From Mycobacterium colombiense (GTDB lineage: Bacteria > Actinomycetota > Actinomycetes > Mycobacteriales > Mycobacteriaceae): DNA of 64,000 bases. Below, in pieces: positions 43,648 through 50,340 of this stretch. Below the pieces are notes generated by a model. The model was given only the letters and a program-made list of their open reading frames with translations, did not search any database and was not told the DNA's origin. The position numbers and the translations under genes are program-made. The number at the start of each line of letters is the position of its first letter. Position 1 is the first letter of the stretch. The stretch lies in the NCBI RefSeq assembly GCF_001665835.1, contig NZ_LZSX01000025.1, forward strand, positions 62,001 through 126,000, written 5' to 3'.

Positions 43648-43865
43648 CTATTCCAGGATTTCGCCGACAATGCGAGACAGTTCGGCCGCCACCTGATCGA
43701 GGGTGCGCGAAAATCGCTCTCCCGAACCACTTTTCGCCACATCGCCAGGAATGCCTGCAGCCCGGCCAACGGTCCGGCTTTCAGTTCTTTGCCCAGGATG
43801 CGCGTGGTGACGTCGTCGGTCCATCGAACAGCCTCGGTCGTCAGGTCGTATTTGCCGCCAGGCAT
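43648..43865 (-). pseudogene. Remnant of a TetR-family regulator
   Basis: The segment from 43865 reads MPGGKYDLTTEAVRWTDDVT, then PLAGLQAFLAMWRKVVRESDF, the C-terminal ligand domain of a TetR/AcrR regulator, with no DNA-binding helix-turn-helix in front. After ESDFR the reading must shift by one frame to continue as TLDQVAAELSRIVGEILE and a TAG at 43648, a normal-looking regulator end. The N-terminus and the middle of the ligand domain are missing, so this is a decayed gene. It occupies the gap where mbtJ/mbtI would be expected. Confidence 0.55.
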
Positions 43866-43928
43866 CCTGACTTCACATGAGGCAGGTAGCAAGCCCATCT
43901 TCGTCCTGGACAGCTGACCCCGCCGCCG

Positions 43929-43945
43929 GATGGCGGTCCGCCATC
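43929..43945. terminator. Hairpin at the end of aroF
   Basis: GATGGCGG, one T, CCGCCATC is a perfect palindrome that overlaps the aroF stop codon. It may end the aroF transcript. There is no U-run after it, so evidence for termination is positional. Confidence 0.35.
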
Positions 43946-45005
43946 AGCCCATCGCGGCGTTGAGGTCGGCGAGCAAGCCCGCCGTGGTCCCGAAGTCCAT
44001 GCACTGATCGGTCACCGATTGGCCATAGGTCAGCTCGCCGCCGAGCGATTGCGCACCGGCCACCAGGAAGCTCTCCAGCATCAGACCGGCGATACCGCGC
44101 TCGCCGGCGGCCAGGCGTGCGGCCACCTCGGCTGTGACTTCGGCCTGCCGCACATGGTCTTTGGCGGAGTTGGCGTGTGAGCAGTCGAGCATGACCTGTG
44201 CGGAAAGCCCCGCCTTGCTCAGCCGTTCGATGGCGGTCGCCACCGAAGCGGTGTCGTAGTTGGGCCCAGCGGTGCCGCCCCGAAGGATCACGTGGCAGTC
44301 GGGGTTGCCCATGGTCTGCACAACGGCCGCGCGACCCACGTTGTCGGTGCCGAAGAAATGGTGCGGCGCGGCCGCGGCTTTGACGCCGTCGATGGCGACC
44401 TGGATATTGCCGTCGGTGCCGTTCTTGAATCCAACCGGCATCGACAGCCCGGACGCCAACTGGCGGTGCACCTGCGACTCGGTGGTACGGGCGCCGATCG
44501 CACCCCAGGCGACGGCGTCGGCGATGTACTGCGGACTGGTGGGCTCCAGGAATTCACATCCCACCGGCAGGCCGACGTCGATGATGTCGAGCAGCAAACC
44601 GCGCGCGATGCGGATGCCGCGTTCGACGTCGAAGCTGCCGTCCATGTTGGGATCGTTGATGAGTCCCTTCCAGCCGATGGTGGTGCGCGGCTTCTCGAAG
44701 TAGACCCGCATCACGATCTTCAGCCGGTCGGCGTACTCGGCGGCGAGCGGCGCGAGCCGGCGCGCGTAATCGAGTGCGGCGACGGGATCGTGCACCGAGC
44801 AGGGGCCGACCACCAGTAACAGCCGGTCGTCACCACCGGCCAGGATCGCCGAGATCTCCTCGCGATCGCGCTGCACGGCCTGGGCACGCCGGGCCGTCAA
44901 CGGCAGCTCGGTGCGGATCGCCGCCGGCGCCGAGAGCTCCCGGAACGAAACGATCCGATGATCGGACGTATCGATAGCCGCCGTCTCGCAATTGATGATG
45001 GACAT
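43944..45005 (-). CDS. aroF: 3-deoxy-7-phosphoheptulonate (DAHP) synthase, type I
   Basis: 353-residue enzyme condensing phosphoenolpyruvate and erythrose 4-phosphate, the entry to the shikimate pathway and so to chorismate and salicylate. Type I-alpha signatures: LLLVVGPCSVHDP, MRVYFEKPRTTIGWKGLIND, ARTTESQVHRQLASGLS, GFKNGTDG, MLDCSHANS (metal His) and ESFLVAG. The N-terminal ~45 residues are where AroF/G/H enzymes bind feedback amino acids; which one cannot be read. Mycobacteria normally rely on a type II enzyme (Rv2178c), so this is an extra one. Its mRNA leader carries a peptide and terminator forming an attenuator. Confidence 0.94.
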   Translation of the reverse strand: MSIINCETAAIDTSDHRIVSFRELSAPAAIRTELPLTARRAQAVQRDREEISAILAGGDDRLLLVVGPCSVHDPVAALDYARRLAPLAAEYADRLKIVMRVYFEKPRTTIGWKGLINDPNMDGSFDVERGIRIARGLLLDIIDVGLPVGCEFLEPTSPQYIADAVAWGAIGARTTESQVHRQLASGLSMPVGFKNGTDGNIQVAIDGVKAAAAPHHFFGTDNVGRAAVVQTMGNPDCHVILRGGTAGPNYDTASVATAIERLSKAGLSAQVMLDCSHANSAKDHVRQAEVTAEVAARLAAGERGIAGLMLESFLVAGAQSLGGELTYGQSVTDQCMDFGTTAGLLADLNAAMG

Positions 45006-45066
45006 GGAGGGTGTGTGCCTTTCTCTGCTGGCTCCCAGGGCACGCCCGCTGGTTCCCGATGCCCTG

Positions 45067-45099
45067 AAAAACGAAAAGCAGCGACCTTGTGGTCACTGC
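45067..45099 (-). terminator. Attenuator terminator in the aroF leader
   Basis: On the minus strand, GCAGTGACC (45099-45091), loop ACAA and GGTCGCTGC (45086-45078) form a 9-bp stem with one U-G pair, followed at once by CTTTTCGTTTTT-type sequence (45077-45067, nine T in eleven). This is a textbook intrinsic terminator, lying 62 bp before the aroF ATG and after a leader peptide, so it must act inside the transcript as an attenuator. Confidence 0.85.
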
Positions 45100-45101
45100 C
45101 G

Positions 45102-45166
45102 GGCTCCGGGTATCAGTCGTGCGGTTGCGTCAACCAGACGCTGCATCGCTGGCTCCACCCGGAGCC
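45102..45166 (-). promoter_or_regulatory. Competing RNA pairings of the aroF attenuator
   Basis: Segment A, GGCTCCGGGT (45166-45157), can pair either with the adjacent GGAGCC (45156-45151) as a tight hairpin, or over its whole 10 bases with ACCCGGAGCC (45111-45102), which abuts the terminator. Segment A lies within the leader reading frame just after the Tyr-Trp-Arg-Phe codons, where a stalled ribosome would cover it. In addition GCAGCG (45144-45139) matches the 3' arm of the terminator. Which fold antiterminates needs modelling. Confidence 0.7.
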
Positions 45167-45204
45167 ACGATAAAGCGCCAATACGCGCGCACGCCGATAT
45201 TCAC
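45130..45204 (-). CDS. Leader peptide of aroF (Tyr-Trp-Phe attenuator)
   Basis: 24 codons from GTG 45204 to TGA 45130: MNIGVRAYWRFIVAPGGASD then AASG. Codons 8-11 are TAT TGG CGC TTT, so all three aromatic amino acids are tested within four codons. The downstream terminator and rival pairings make this a ribosome-mediated attenuator. There is no ribosome site, but TATCTT lies 7 bases before the GTG, so the transcript is probably leaderless, a common mycobacterial mode. A leader peptide upstream of aroF is known in Corynebacterium glutamicum. Confidence 0.85.
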   Translation of the reverse strand: MNIGVRAYWRFIVAPGGASDAASG

Positions 45205-45211
45205 GTCGGCG

Positions 45212-45217
45212 AAGATA
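45212..45217 (-). promoter_or_regulatory. -10 element of the aroF leader transcript
   Basis: On the minus strand TGGTATCTT is an extended -10 (TGN then TATCTT). Seven bases separate it from the leader GTG, so transcription should start on or next to the start codon. I see no good -35. Confidence 0.6.
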
Positions 45218-45308
45218 CCACGCCGGGGCGGCACCGCCGAAAGCGGCGTCGCGGTAACGCCCGGCGCGACCCAGGTCTGGGATCGGAAACCGTGGTCGCC
45301 GAACCGAA

Positions 45309-46169
45309 TCAGTGCAGACCGAGCGCGGCGATCTGATCGAGGAACGCGCGCGCGGGCGCCGATGCGCTCGCGGAGATCGCCAGGCCGAGGCGTCGCACGG
45401 TCTGGGGCAGCAGCGGTCGCACCGCGACGCCGTTCAGTTCGGGCAGGCCGGCGCTGGGCAGGATGCTCACCCCGAGCCCGGCGCGCACGATCTCGAGCGT
45501 CGCGGCCATCTCGCGCGCTTCGAAGGCCAGGTCGAATTCGATCCCGGCGCGCCGCGCGATCGGCATGAACACCTCCGCGCAGCCACCGGTGCTACGGACG
45601 AACGGTTCCTTGGCCAGGTCGGCGTAGGTGATGGTGTCGTTGGACGCCAGCCAGCTGTCGGCCGGCACTACGGCAACCATTTGCTGTTCGCCCAGGACCG
45701 CCACGTCCAAACCCTTGACGGGCAGGCTGACCACACCGGCCTCGGCGGCCCCCTGGTCGAGCCAATCCATAATCTCGTTCTCGCTGCCCTCCAGCAGCCG
45801 GATGGTGACGGCCGGATGCCGCTGGGCGAACGCCCGTAGCTGCGGAGCGACGAGCGAGGCGGTGGCAGACGGCACGCTGGCCAGGCTCAGCGTCCCGGTG
45901 ACGTCGCCGGCCAACCCGGCGACCTCGGTGCGCATCAACGTCAGCTGGCGCACCGCCTCTCGCGCATGCGTCAGCGCGATGGCACCGGCTTCGGTGAGGG
46001 CCAGTCCGTCTCGGCGACGGAGGAACAGCGGCAGCCCCAGCTCCTTTTCCAGTGTGGCGACCGTGCGGCTGACGGCCGGCTGCGACAACCCGAGCCGACG
46101 GCCCGCCGCCGTGAAGCCACCCTGATCGACCACCGCAATGAACGTTTTGAGCTGCGACAACGTCGTCAT
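45309..46169 (-). CDS. LysR-family transcriptional regulator
   Basis: 286-residue regulator. The N-terminal winged helix is residues 1-60 (LSQLKTFIAVVDQGGFTAAG, RRLGLSQPAVSRTVATLEKE), followed by the periplasmic-binding-like effector domain (VTGTLSLASVPSATASLVAP, LEIVRAGLGVSILPSAGLPE). It is divergent from the SDR gene at 46276 with a 106-bp gap, the usual LysR/target arrangement, so the SDR is its probable target. The effector is unknown. Confidence 0.92.
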   Translation of the reverse strand: MTTLSQLKTFIAVVDQGGFTAAGRRLGLSQPAVSRTVATLEKELGLPLFLRRRDGLALTEAGAIALTHAREAVRQLTLMRTEVAGLAGDVTGTLSLASVPSATASLVAPQLRAFAQRHPAVTIRLLEGSENEIMDWLDQGAAEAGVVSLPVKGLDVAVLGEQQMVAVVPADSWLASNDTITYADLAKEPFVRSTGGCAEVFMPIARRAGIEFDLAFEAREMAATLEIVRAGLGVSILPSAGLPELNGVAVRPLLPQTVRRLGLAISASASAPARAFLDQIAALGLH

Positions 46170-46275
46170 CGATCCTCCATAAGACCAATGTCATCGCCCA
46201 TACCAACAAAGTTATTAGCTATCCGCTTTCCAAAACGTTTAAGTAATCATACGAATGCTTTCGAAGGAGGACACC

Positions 46276-46986
46276 ATGACCGCACGGCGAGTACTGATCA
46301 CCGGGGCATCGAAGGGAATCGGGCGCGCGGTCGCCGACCGCATCGCGGCGTCCGGCGACATCCCGATCGGCCTCGCCCGCACCCGGCCCGACGACTTCCC
46401 GGGCGAGTTCTACGAGGCGGACCTCGCCGACCGGGCGGAGACGGACGCCGTGCTCGAGCGCGTCCTGACGAACGGGCGCGTCGATGCGGTGGTCAACAAC
46501 GTCGCCGTCGCCCGGTTCGGCCGGATCGGCTCGATCGATTTGGACGACCTGTTCACCACGTACGACCTGAATGTGCGCACCGCCGTGCAGGTGGTCCAGG
46601 CGGTGCTACCCGGCATGCTCGCCGCCGGGTGGGGGCGCATCGTCAACGTCACCAGTCTGACTACCCTGGGCACCGCGGAGCGCACGCCCTATGCGGCCAC
46701 GAAGGCGGCGCTGGAAGCGTGCACCCGAATCTGGGCTGGTGAGCTCGCGCAGTCCGGCATCACGGTCAACGCGGTGGCGCCCGGACCCATCGAAACCGAG
46801 ATGTACCGCGAACTCAGCCCAGCCGGGTCCGAGCGGGAAGCTCGTGTCCTGCAGACCATTCCGCTGCGCCGTGTCGGCACGCCGCGCGAGATCGCACACG
46901 CGATCTGCGCGCTGCTCGATGAGGACGCGGGCTATATCACCGGTCAGATCATTCGGGCCGACGGCGGCGGAAGCATCGCCGCTTGA
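46276..46986 (+). CDS. Short-chain dehydrogenase/reductase (FabG-like)
   Basis: 236-residue NAD(P)-dependent oxidoreductase. Cofactor loop VLITGASKGIGRAVADRI at the N-terminus, NNVAVARFG after it, catalytic Ser in IVNVTSLTT and Tyr-Lys in TPYAATKAALEA, ending with the FabG-like AGYITGQIIRADGGG. The ATG at 46276 is preceded by GAAGGAGGACACC, which decides against the in-frame ATG seven codons upstream. It is divergent from the LysR gene. The substrate cannot be told. Confidence 0.92.
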   Translation: MTARRVLITGASKGIGRAVADRIAASGDIPIGLARTRPDDFPGEFYEADLADRAETDAVLERVLTNGRVDAVVNNVAVARFGRIGSIDLDDLFTTYDLNVRTAVQVVQAVLPGMLAAGWGRIVNVTSLTTLGTAERTPYAATKAALEACTRIWAGELAQSGITVNAVAPGPIETEMYRELSPAGSEREARVLQTIPLRRVGTPREIAHAICALLDEDAGYITGQIIRADGGGSIAA

Positions 46987-47017
46987 CGAAGCTCATCGCC
47001 GCGCAGCTGGCAACGAA

Positions 47018-47638
47018 CTAGCCAATATGGTTGGCGCGCAACGCCTCGAGCAGTCGGTCCATCACCGCGCCGGCGTCCGCACGCGCCTGCCGCTGATCGT
47101 CGGCGCGGGCAATGTAGAGCGTTGCCTCGCGCAGCGCGCCCATGATCGTCAGCGCCGTGGCCTCGACGGGCTGACGGGGGATGCTGCCGGACTCGATGGC
47201 CTCGGTGAGCAGCCCTGTCACGAATCCGATGTTGTAGCGGTGCCCGATGTCGCTCCAGCGTTCCCATCCCAGCACCGCCAGCGCCTCGAGCAAGACGATG
47301 CGCTGAATCTCTGGTTCGGAGCACGCGTCCAACCAGAGCCCCGAACACAGTCTCATGATCTCGACCGGATCCGAGTGCCCCGCGTCGGCGACGGCCTCCC
47401 CCAGCCGCGCGGCCATCTCGCCCTCCACCTGCTCGAAGACCGCCGCGAACAGCTCTGTCTTGTCGGCGAAATGGTGGTACAGCGCTCCGCGCGTCACCCC
47501 CGCGTCGCGGACGATGGTTTCCAGGGACGCGTCGGCGAATCCCACCGACGCAAACAGTGGCCGTGCCGCGCCCATCAGCGCATCACGCGTCACGGCCGCG
47601 CGTTCGGCCTGCGTGCGGCGACCGCCCTTCGCCATCAA
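47018..47638 (-). CDS. TetR-family transcriptional repressor
   Basis: 206-residue repressor. The helix-turn-helix is at residues ~10-60 (RDALMGAARPLFASVGFADA, LETIVRDAGVTRGALYHHFADK) with a TetR_C ligand domain behind. ATG at 47638 or the next codon. A perfect CATAC-C-GTATG palindrome stands 36 bp upstream, and longer versions stand before the DinB-like gene at 48480, so it very likely represses itself and that gene. The ligand is unknown. Confidence 0.92.
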   Translation of the reverse strand: MMAKGGRRTQAERAAVTRDALMGAARPLFASVGFADASLETIVRDAGVTRGALYHHFADKTELFAAVFEQVEGEMAARLGEAVADAGHSDPVEIMRLCSGLWLDACSEPEIQRIVLLEALAVLGWERWSDIGHRYNIGFVTGLLTEAIESGSIPRQPVEATALTIMGALREATLYIARADDQRQARADAGAVMDRLLEALRANHIG

Positions 47639-47673
47639 CCCTTACCTTTCACACCGCCCCATGCATTCTCATA

Positions 47674-47684
47674 CATACCGTATG
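47674..47684. promoter_or_regulatory. TetR operator O1 (autoregulation)
   Basis: CATAC C GTATG, a perfect 11-bp palindrome, 36 bp upstream of the TetR gene. The flanks extend it on the left as CATACATACCGTATG, the same core as the two sites at 48499-48537. The sharing of this rare core between the regulator and the next gene marks it as the operator. Confidence 0.75.
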
Positions 47685-47733
47685 CAGGTCGCGGATTGTG
47701 GTAGCGCCGACCGGGCGTCGCGGTCTGCGTTCC

Positions 47734-48480
47734 TCAGAACACCCTGAGCCGGCGCACGATATCCAGCGCTGACGGATCACCCTCGGCCTGCACGCCCAAG
47801 CCCTCCCAGGTGCCGCGCTGGGTGACCCACCGCACGAAGGCCTGGGAATCGGACGTGATGCGTGCCGCGGCGTCGGACTGGCCGCCGAGACGCAGGGTCC
47901 GGGCACACAGACCGTCGAGGCGAACCTCCACGCCCGCGGGTAAGTCGTTGAGCAGGTTGACATTCTGCTGTGGCAGTGCCGCTTCGATCCAATCGAGCGT
48001 CGGGGCAAGCCGCAGCTCGTCGACGGGTGGCGGGCCTCCCCCCAACGGCCCGTCCGGCGCAAACAGGTCGTATCGAGTGTGAATGAAGGCCTCGAAGACG
48101 AACGTTGTCGGCACCACCCAGGCCGGGTAGGTGCCGACGTCGCCTATGGGTATGTCGACGTCCTGACCCTCGATTGCCGCGAGCACCTCCAGCCCCCGCG
48201 CGCTGACCGATTCATAGTCCGCCACAACCTCTTCGGGGGTCATCGAGCGTCGCGAGTCGACATAGAGGTCCGCAGCGCGTTCGGCGGGCATGCCGCCTGG
48301 GCTGGGCAGCGTCGACGGATCGACCGCCAACCAGAAGCTGCACGCCATGTGCGACACAAGGTCCTGCACCGACCAGCCGGAGCAACCACTTTCCTTCGCC
48401 CACAACGGTTCCGGCATCTGCGAGCAAAGTTCCAGCACGATTCTGCGTTCTTCCGCTATAGCGTCGAGCGTGGCACTCAT
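47734..48480 (-). CDS. DinB/maleylpyruvate isomerase-like protein
   Basis: 248-residue protein of the TIGR03083 / mycothiol-dependent maleylpyruvate isomerase N-terminal type. Four-helix-bundle start: AEERRIVLELCSQMPEPLWA, SGWSVQDLVSHMACSF, with the metal-type His in DLVSHMA; FEAFIHTRYDLF carries the later conserved His. The C-terminal ~80 residues form the usual MDMPI C-terminal domain (RLDGLCARTLRLGG). ATG 48480 follows AAGGTAGGGG. Two strong palindromes directly upstream indicate control by the TetR protein downstream. The substrate is unknown. Confidence 0.85.
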   Translation of the reverse strand: MSATLDAIAEERRIVLELCSQMPEPLWAKESGCSGWSVQDLVSHMACSFWLAVDPSTLPSPGGMPAERAADLYVDSRRSMTPEEVVADYESVSARGLEVLAAIEGQDVDIPIGDVGTYPAWVVPTTFVFEAFIHTRYDLFAPDGPLGGGPPPVDELRLAPTLDWIEAALPQQNVNLLNDLPAGVEVRLDGLCARTLRLGGQSDAAARITSDSQAFVRWVTQRGTWEGLGVQAEGDPSALDIVRRLRVF

Positions 48481-48498
48481 GAGACCCCTACCTTCCAG

Positions 48499-48515
48499 AT
48501 ACATACCGTATGTAT
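48499..48515. promoter_or_regulatory. TetR operator O2 before the DinB-like gene
   Basis: ATACATAC C GTATGTAT is a perfect 17-bp palindrome, 18 bp upstream of the DinB-like start. Confidence 0.8.
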
Positions 48516-48518
48516 GAA

Positions 48519-48537
48519 CATACACACTGTATGTATG
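48519..48537. promoter_or_regulatory. TetR operator O3, next to O2
   Basis: CATACACAC T GTATGTATG is a 19-bp palindrome with one mismatched pair. Its centre is 21 bp from that of O2, two helical turns, which would let two repressor dimers bind on the same face. Confidence 0.75.
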
Positions 48538-48617
48538 AAGTCAAGCCGCAGAAGACAGGAGCCGGAGCGGCAGGAAGACTCGCCGCCAACCGCGGGCGGT
48601 AGGACATGAACCGCAAA

Positions 48618-48644
48618 CCCGCCGATCCGACGAGGACCGGCGGG
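48618..48644 (-). terminator. Terminator-like hairpin after the PPE gene
   Basis: CCCGCCGATCC, loop GACGA, GGACCGGCGGG: an 11-bp stem with one mismatch, 10 bp past the PPE stop, followed on the minus strand by only a short TTT. It probably ends the PPE transcript. Confidence 0.5.
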
Positions 48645-48653
48645 CAGGATCGG

Positions 48654-49982
48654 CTAGCCGGTGCCGAGCAGGCGTTGCTTTTGTTCGGCGAATTCGGTGT
48701 CGGTCAGCGCGCCGGTGGCTCGCAGTTCCGCGAGTTTGCCTAGCACGTCGGTGATTTCGCGCAGTTCGGCGGCGGTTCCGGTCGGCGCGCTGCGCGGCGA
48801 CTGTGCACGCTCTTGCGGAGCCGCCCCCGCGGGGACCTGGCGACCGGGCGCGTGGCTCGTGTCGGCCGGTTGGCGACCCCGGGAGTCGGGTGCGCCGCGG
48901 CCGGGCATCGCCATCAATGGCGCACCACCGAACAGCGGCATCTGGCCGCTGAACAGCCCGGAACCCGCACGACTCGCCGGAACGGCGCCGGCGGCGGGCG
49001 ACTCGAGCGCGGTCAGACGCACTTCCGGCGCCGCCGTGGACCAACCTTGCGGCACCGACATGCTGCCCAACGAGTTCGCACGTCCCATGCCCGCGGACAC
49101 CGTCGCCGCCTTTCCGGACGAGCGCGAAACTGCGGGCTTTTCCGGCACGGCCTTCAACTTGGTGCCCGGTTCCGCGATCTTGTGTTCAGTGTCGGAAATG
49201 AACCCCGCGGCACCCGATACCCCGATCAGCCCCGTGCCATTGCCGAGGAATGCAGAGCCGAGCGACACCAGGTTGTAGGGGTTCATGAAGCCGGAGAAGT
49301 CGCTCAGTCCCGAGGACGCCGTCGACGACGTTGTGAGGCTTTGCAGCGCGTTCGGCACCGCGGACATCGTATTGCCCGATAGCGCCGACTGCACCTGTCC
49401 GGCCGACGTACCGGCGGCCTGTGTGGTCGCAGCAGTCTGCGCGGCCAGCCCGCCCTGATTGGTCGTCTGCTTGGGCGGCGTGAACGGTGTCACCTGCGAG
49501 GCCGCCTGGGACGCGCCCGCATAGCCATACATCGCGGCAACATCCTGGGCCCACATTTCGCCGTAGGCGACCTCGGTGGTTGCGATCGCCGGCGTGTTCT
49601 GGCCCAGCAGATTCGTGGCGACCAGTGACGACAGCTGTGAACGGTTGGCCGCGATCACCGACGGGTGCACCGTCGCCGCATACGCCGACTCATAGGCAGT
49701 CGCAGCGGCTTTGGCCTGCGTGCCGGCTTGCGTGGCCTGCTCAGCGGTGGCGTTCAGCCAGGCCACCTGCGGTGCGGCCGCGGCCGCCGTCGCCGCCGCA
49801 GACGGCCCCTGCCACGGCTCGCTGGTGAGCCCCGAGATCACCGACTCGATGTTGGCCGCCGTGGTGTGCAGCTCACTGGCCAGCTCATCCCACGCCGTGG
49901 CTGCGGCCAGCAGCGAGCCCGCGCCCGGGCCTGCATACATGCGGCCGGAATTGACCTCCGGCGGCAGTACCGCGAAGTGCAT
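48654..49982 (-). CDS. PPE-SVP family protein with SHOCT-like tail
   Basis: 442-residue PPE protein. [20 protein letters not shown] is the start, with the PPE motif at residues 7-9. The N-terminal helical domain runs to ~175 with the WxG-like EPWQGPS and [10 protein letters not shown]. The SVP signature GSMSVPQGW (GxxSVPxxW) is near residue 320. The last ~30 residues, [20 protein letters not shown] then RLLG, match the SHOCT short C-terminal domain, which is unusual for a PPE protein. ATG 49982 follows AGAGGAA. No PE partner lies beside it. Confidence 0.9.
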   Translation of the reverse strand: MHFAVLPPEVNSGRMYAGPGAGSLLAAATAWDELASELHTTAANIESVISGLTSEPWQGPSAAATAAAAAPQVAWLNATAEQATQAGTQAKAAATAYESAYAATVHPSVIAANRSQLSSLVATNLLGQNTPAIATTEVAYGEMWAQDVAAMYGYAGASQAASQVTPFTPPKQTTNQGGLAAQTAATTQAAGTSAGQVQSALSGNTMSAVPNALQSLTTSSTASSGLSDFSGFMNPYNLVSLGSAFLGNGTGLIGVSGAAGFISDTEHKIAEPGTKLKAVPEKPAVSRSSGKAATVSAGMGRANSLGSMSVPQGWSTAAPEVRLTALESPAAGAVPASRAGSGLFSGQMPLFGGAPLMAMPGRGAPDSRGRQPADTSHAPGRQVPAGAAPQERAQSPRSAPTGTAAELREITDVLGKLAELRATGALTDTEFAEQKQRLLGTG

Positions 49983-50340
49983 TGAGTTCCTCTGGGATCG
50001 TGGGGGCGTCGGTCATCTGACCCCGGTCACGCTCCCTTTGGTACCACGCGCTCTCAATTCTCAATCCCGCGCGCAAAATCGGCGCCAGGAGCAGCGTTCC
50101 CTCGTCACGGTTTGTCGATTGCCCTGCTGCGCTGGCATTTCGGGCGGCCACCAAAGTCGTTGCCCACAGCCAGGACTGGTGCGCGAGCGGAAAGTGAACA
50201 TATTCACACCGCGCTCCAGTACCCGTAACCCGCGGTACGTCGCTTCGACAGCCGAAGTGTTTGCCGGATGAGCTCTCAAGCCGTAGCGGATCGACTCCAT
50301 TGCGGGTCGTCGATCTCGGACGTCGTCAACGAGTACAGGT
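49983..50340. other. Intergenic region, PPE to malic enzyme
   Basis: 358 bp with no supported gene. It holds the PPE promoter and leader; both neighbours are on the minus strand. I see no terminator after the malic enzyme stop at 50341. Confidence 0.6.

Noticed and set aside
45093-45146. 17-codon frame (ATG 45146) inside the aroF leader
   Set aside because: It has no aromatic codons and no ribosome site, and its stop lies in the terminator stem; the GTG 45204 frame explains the attenuator.
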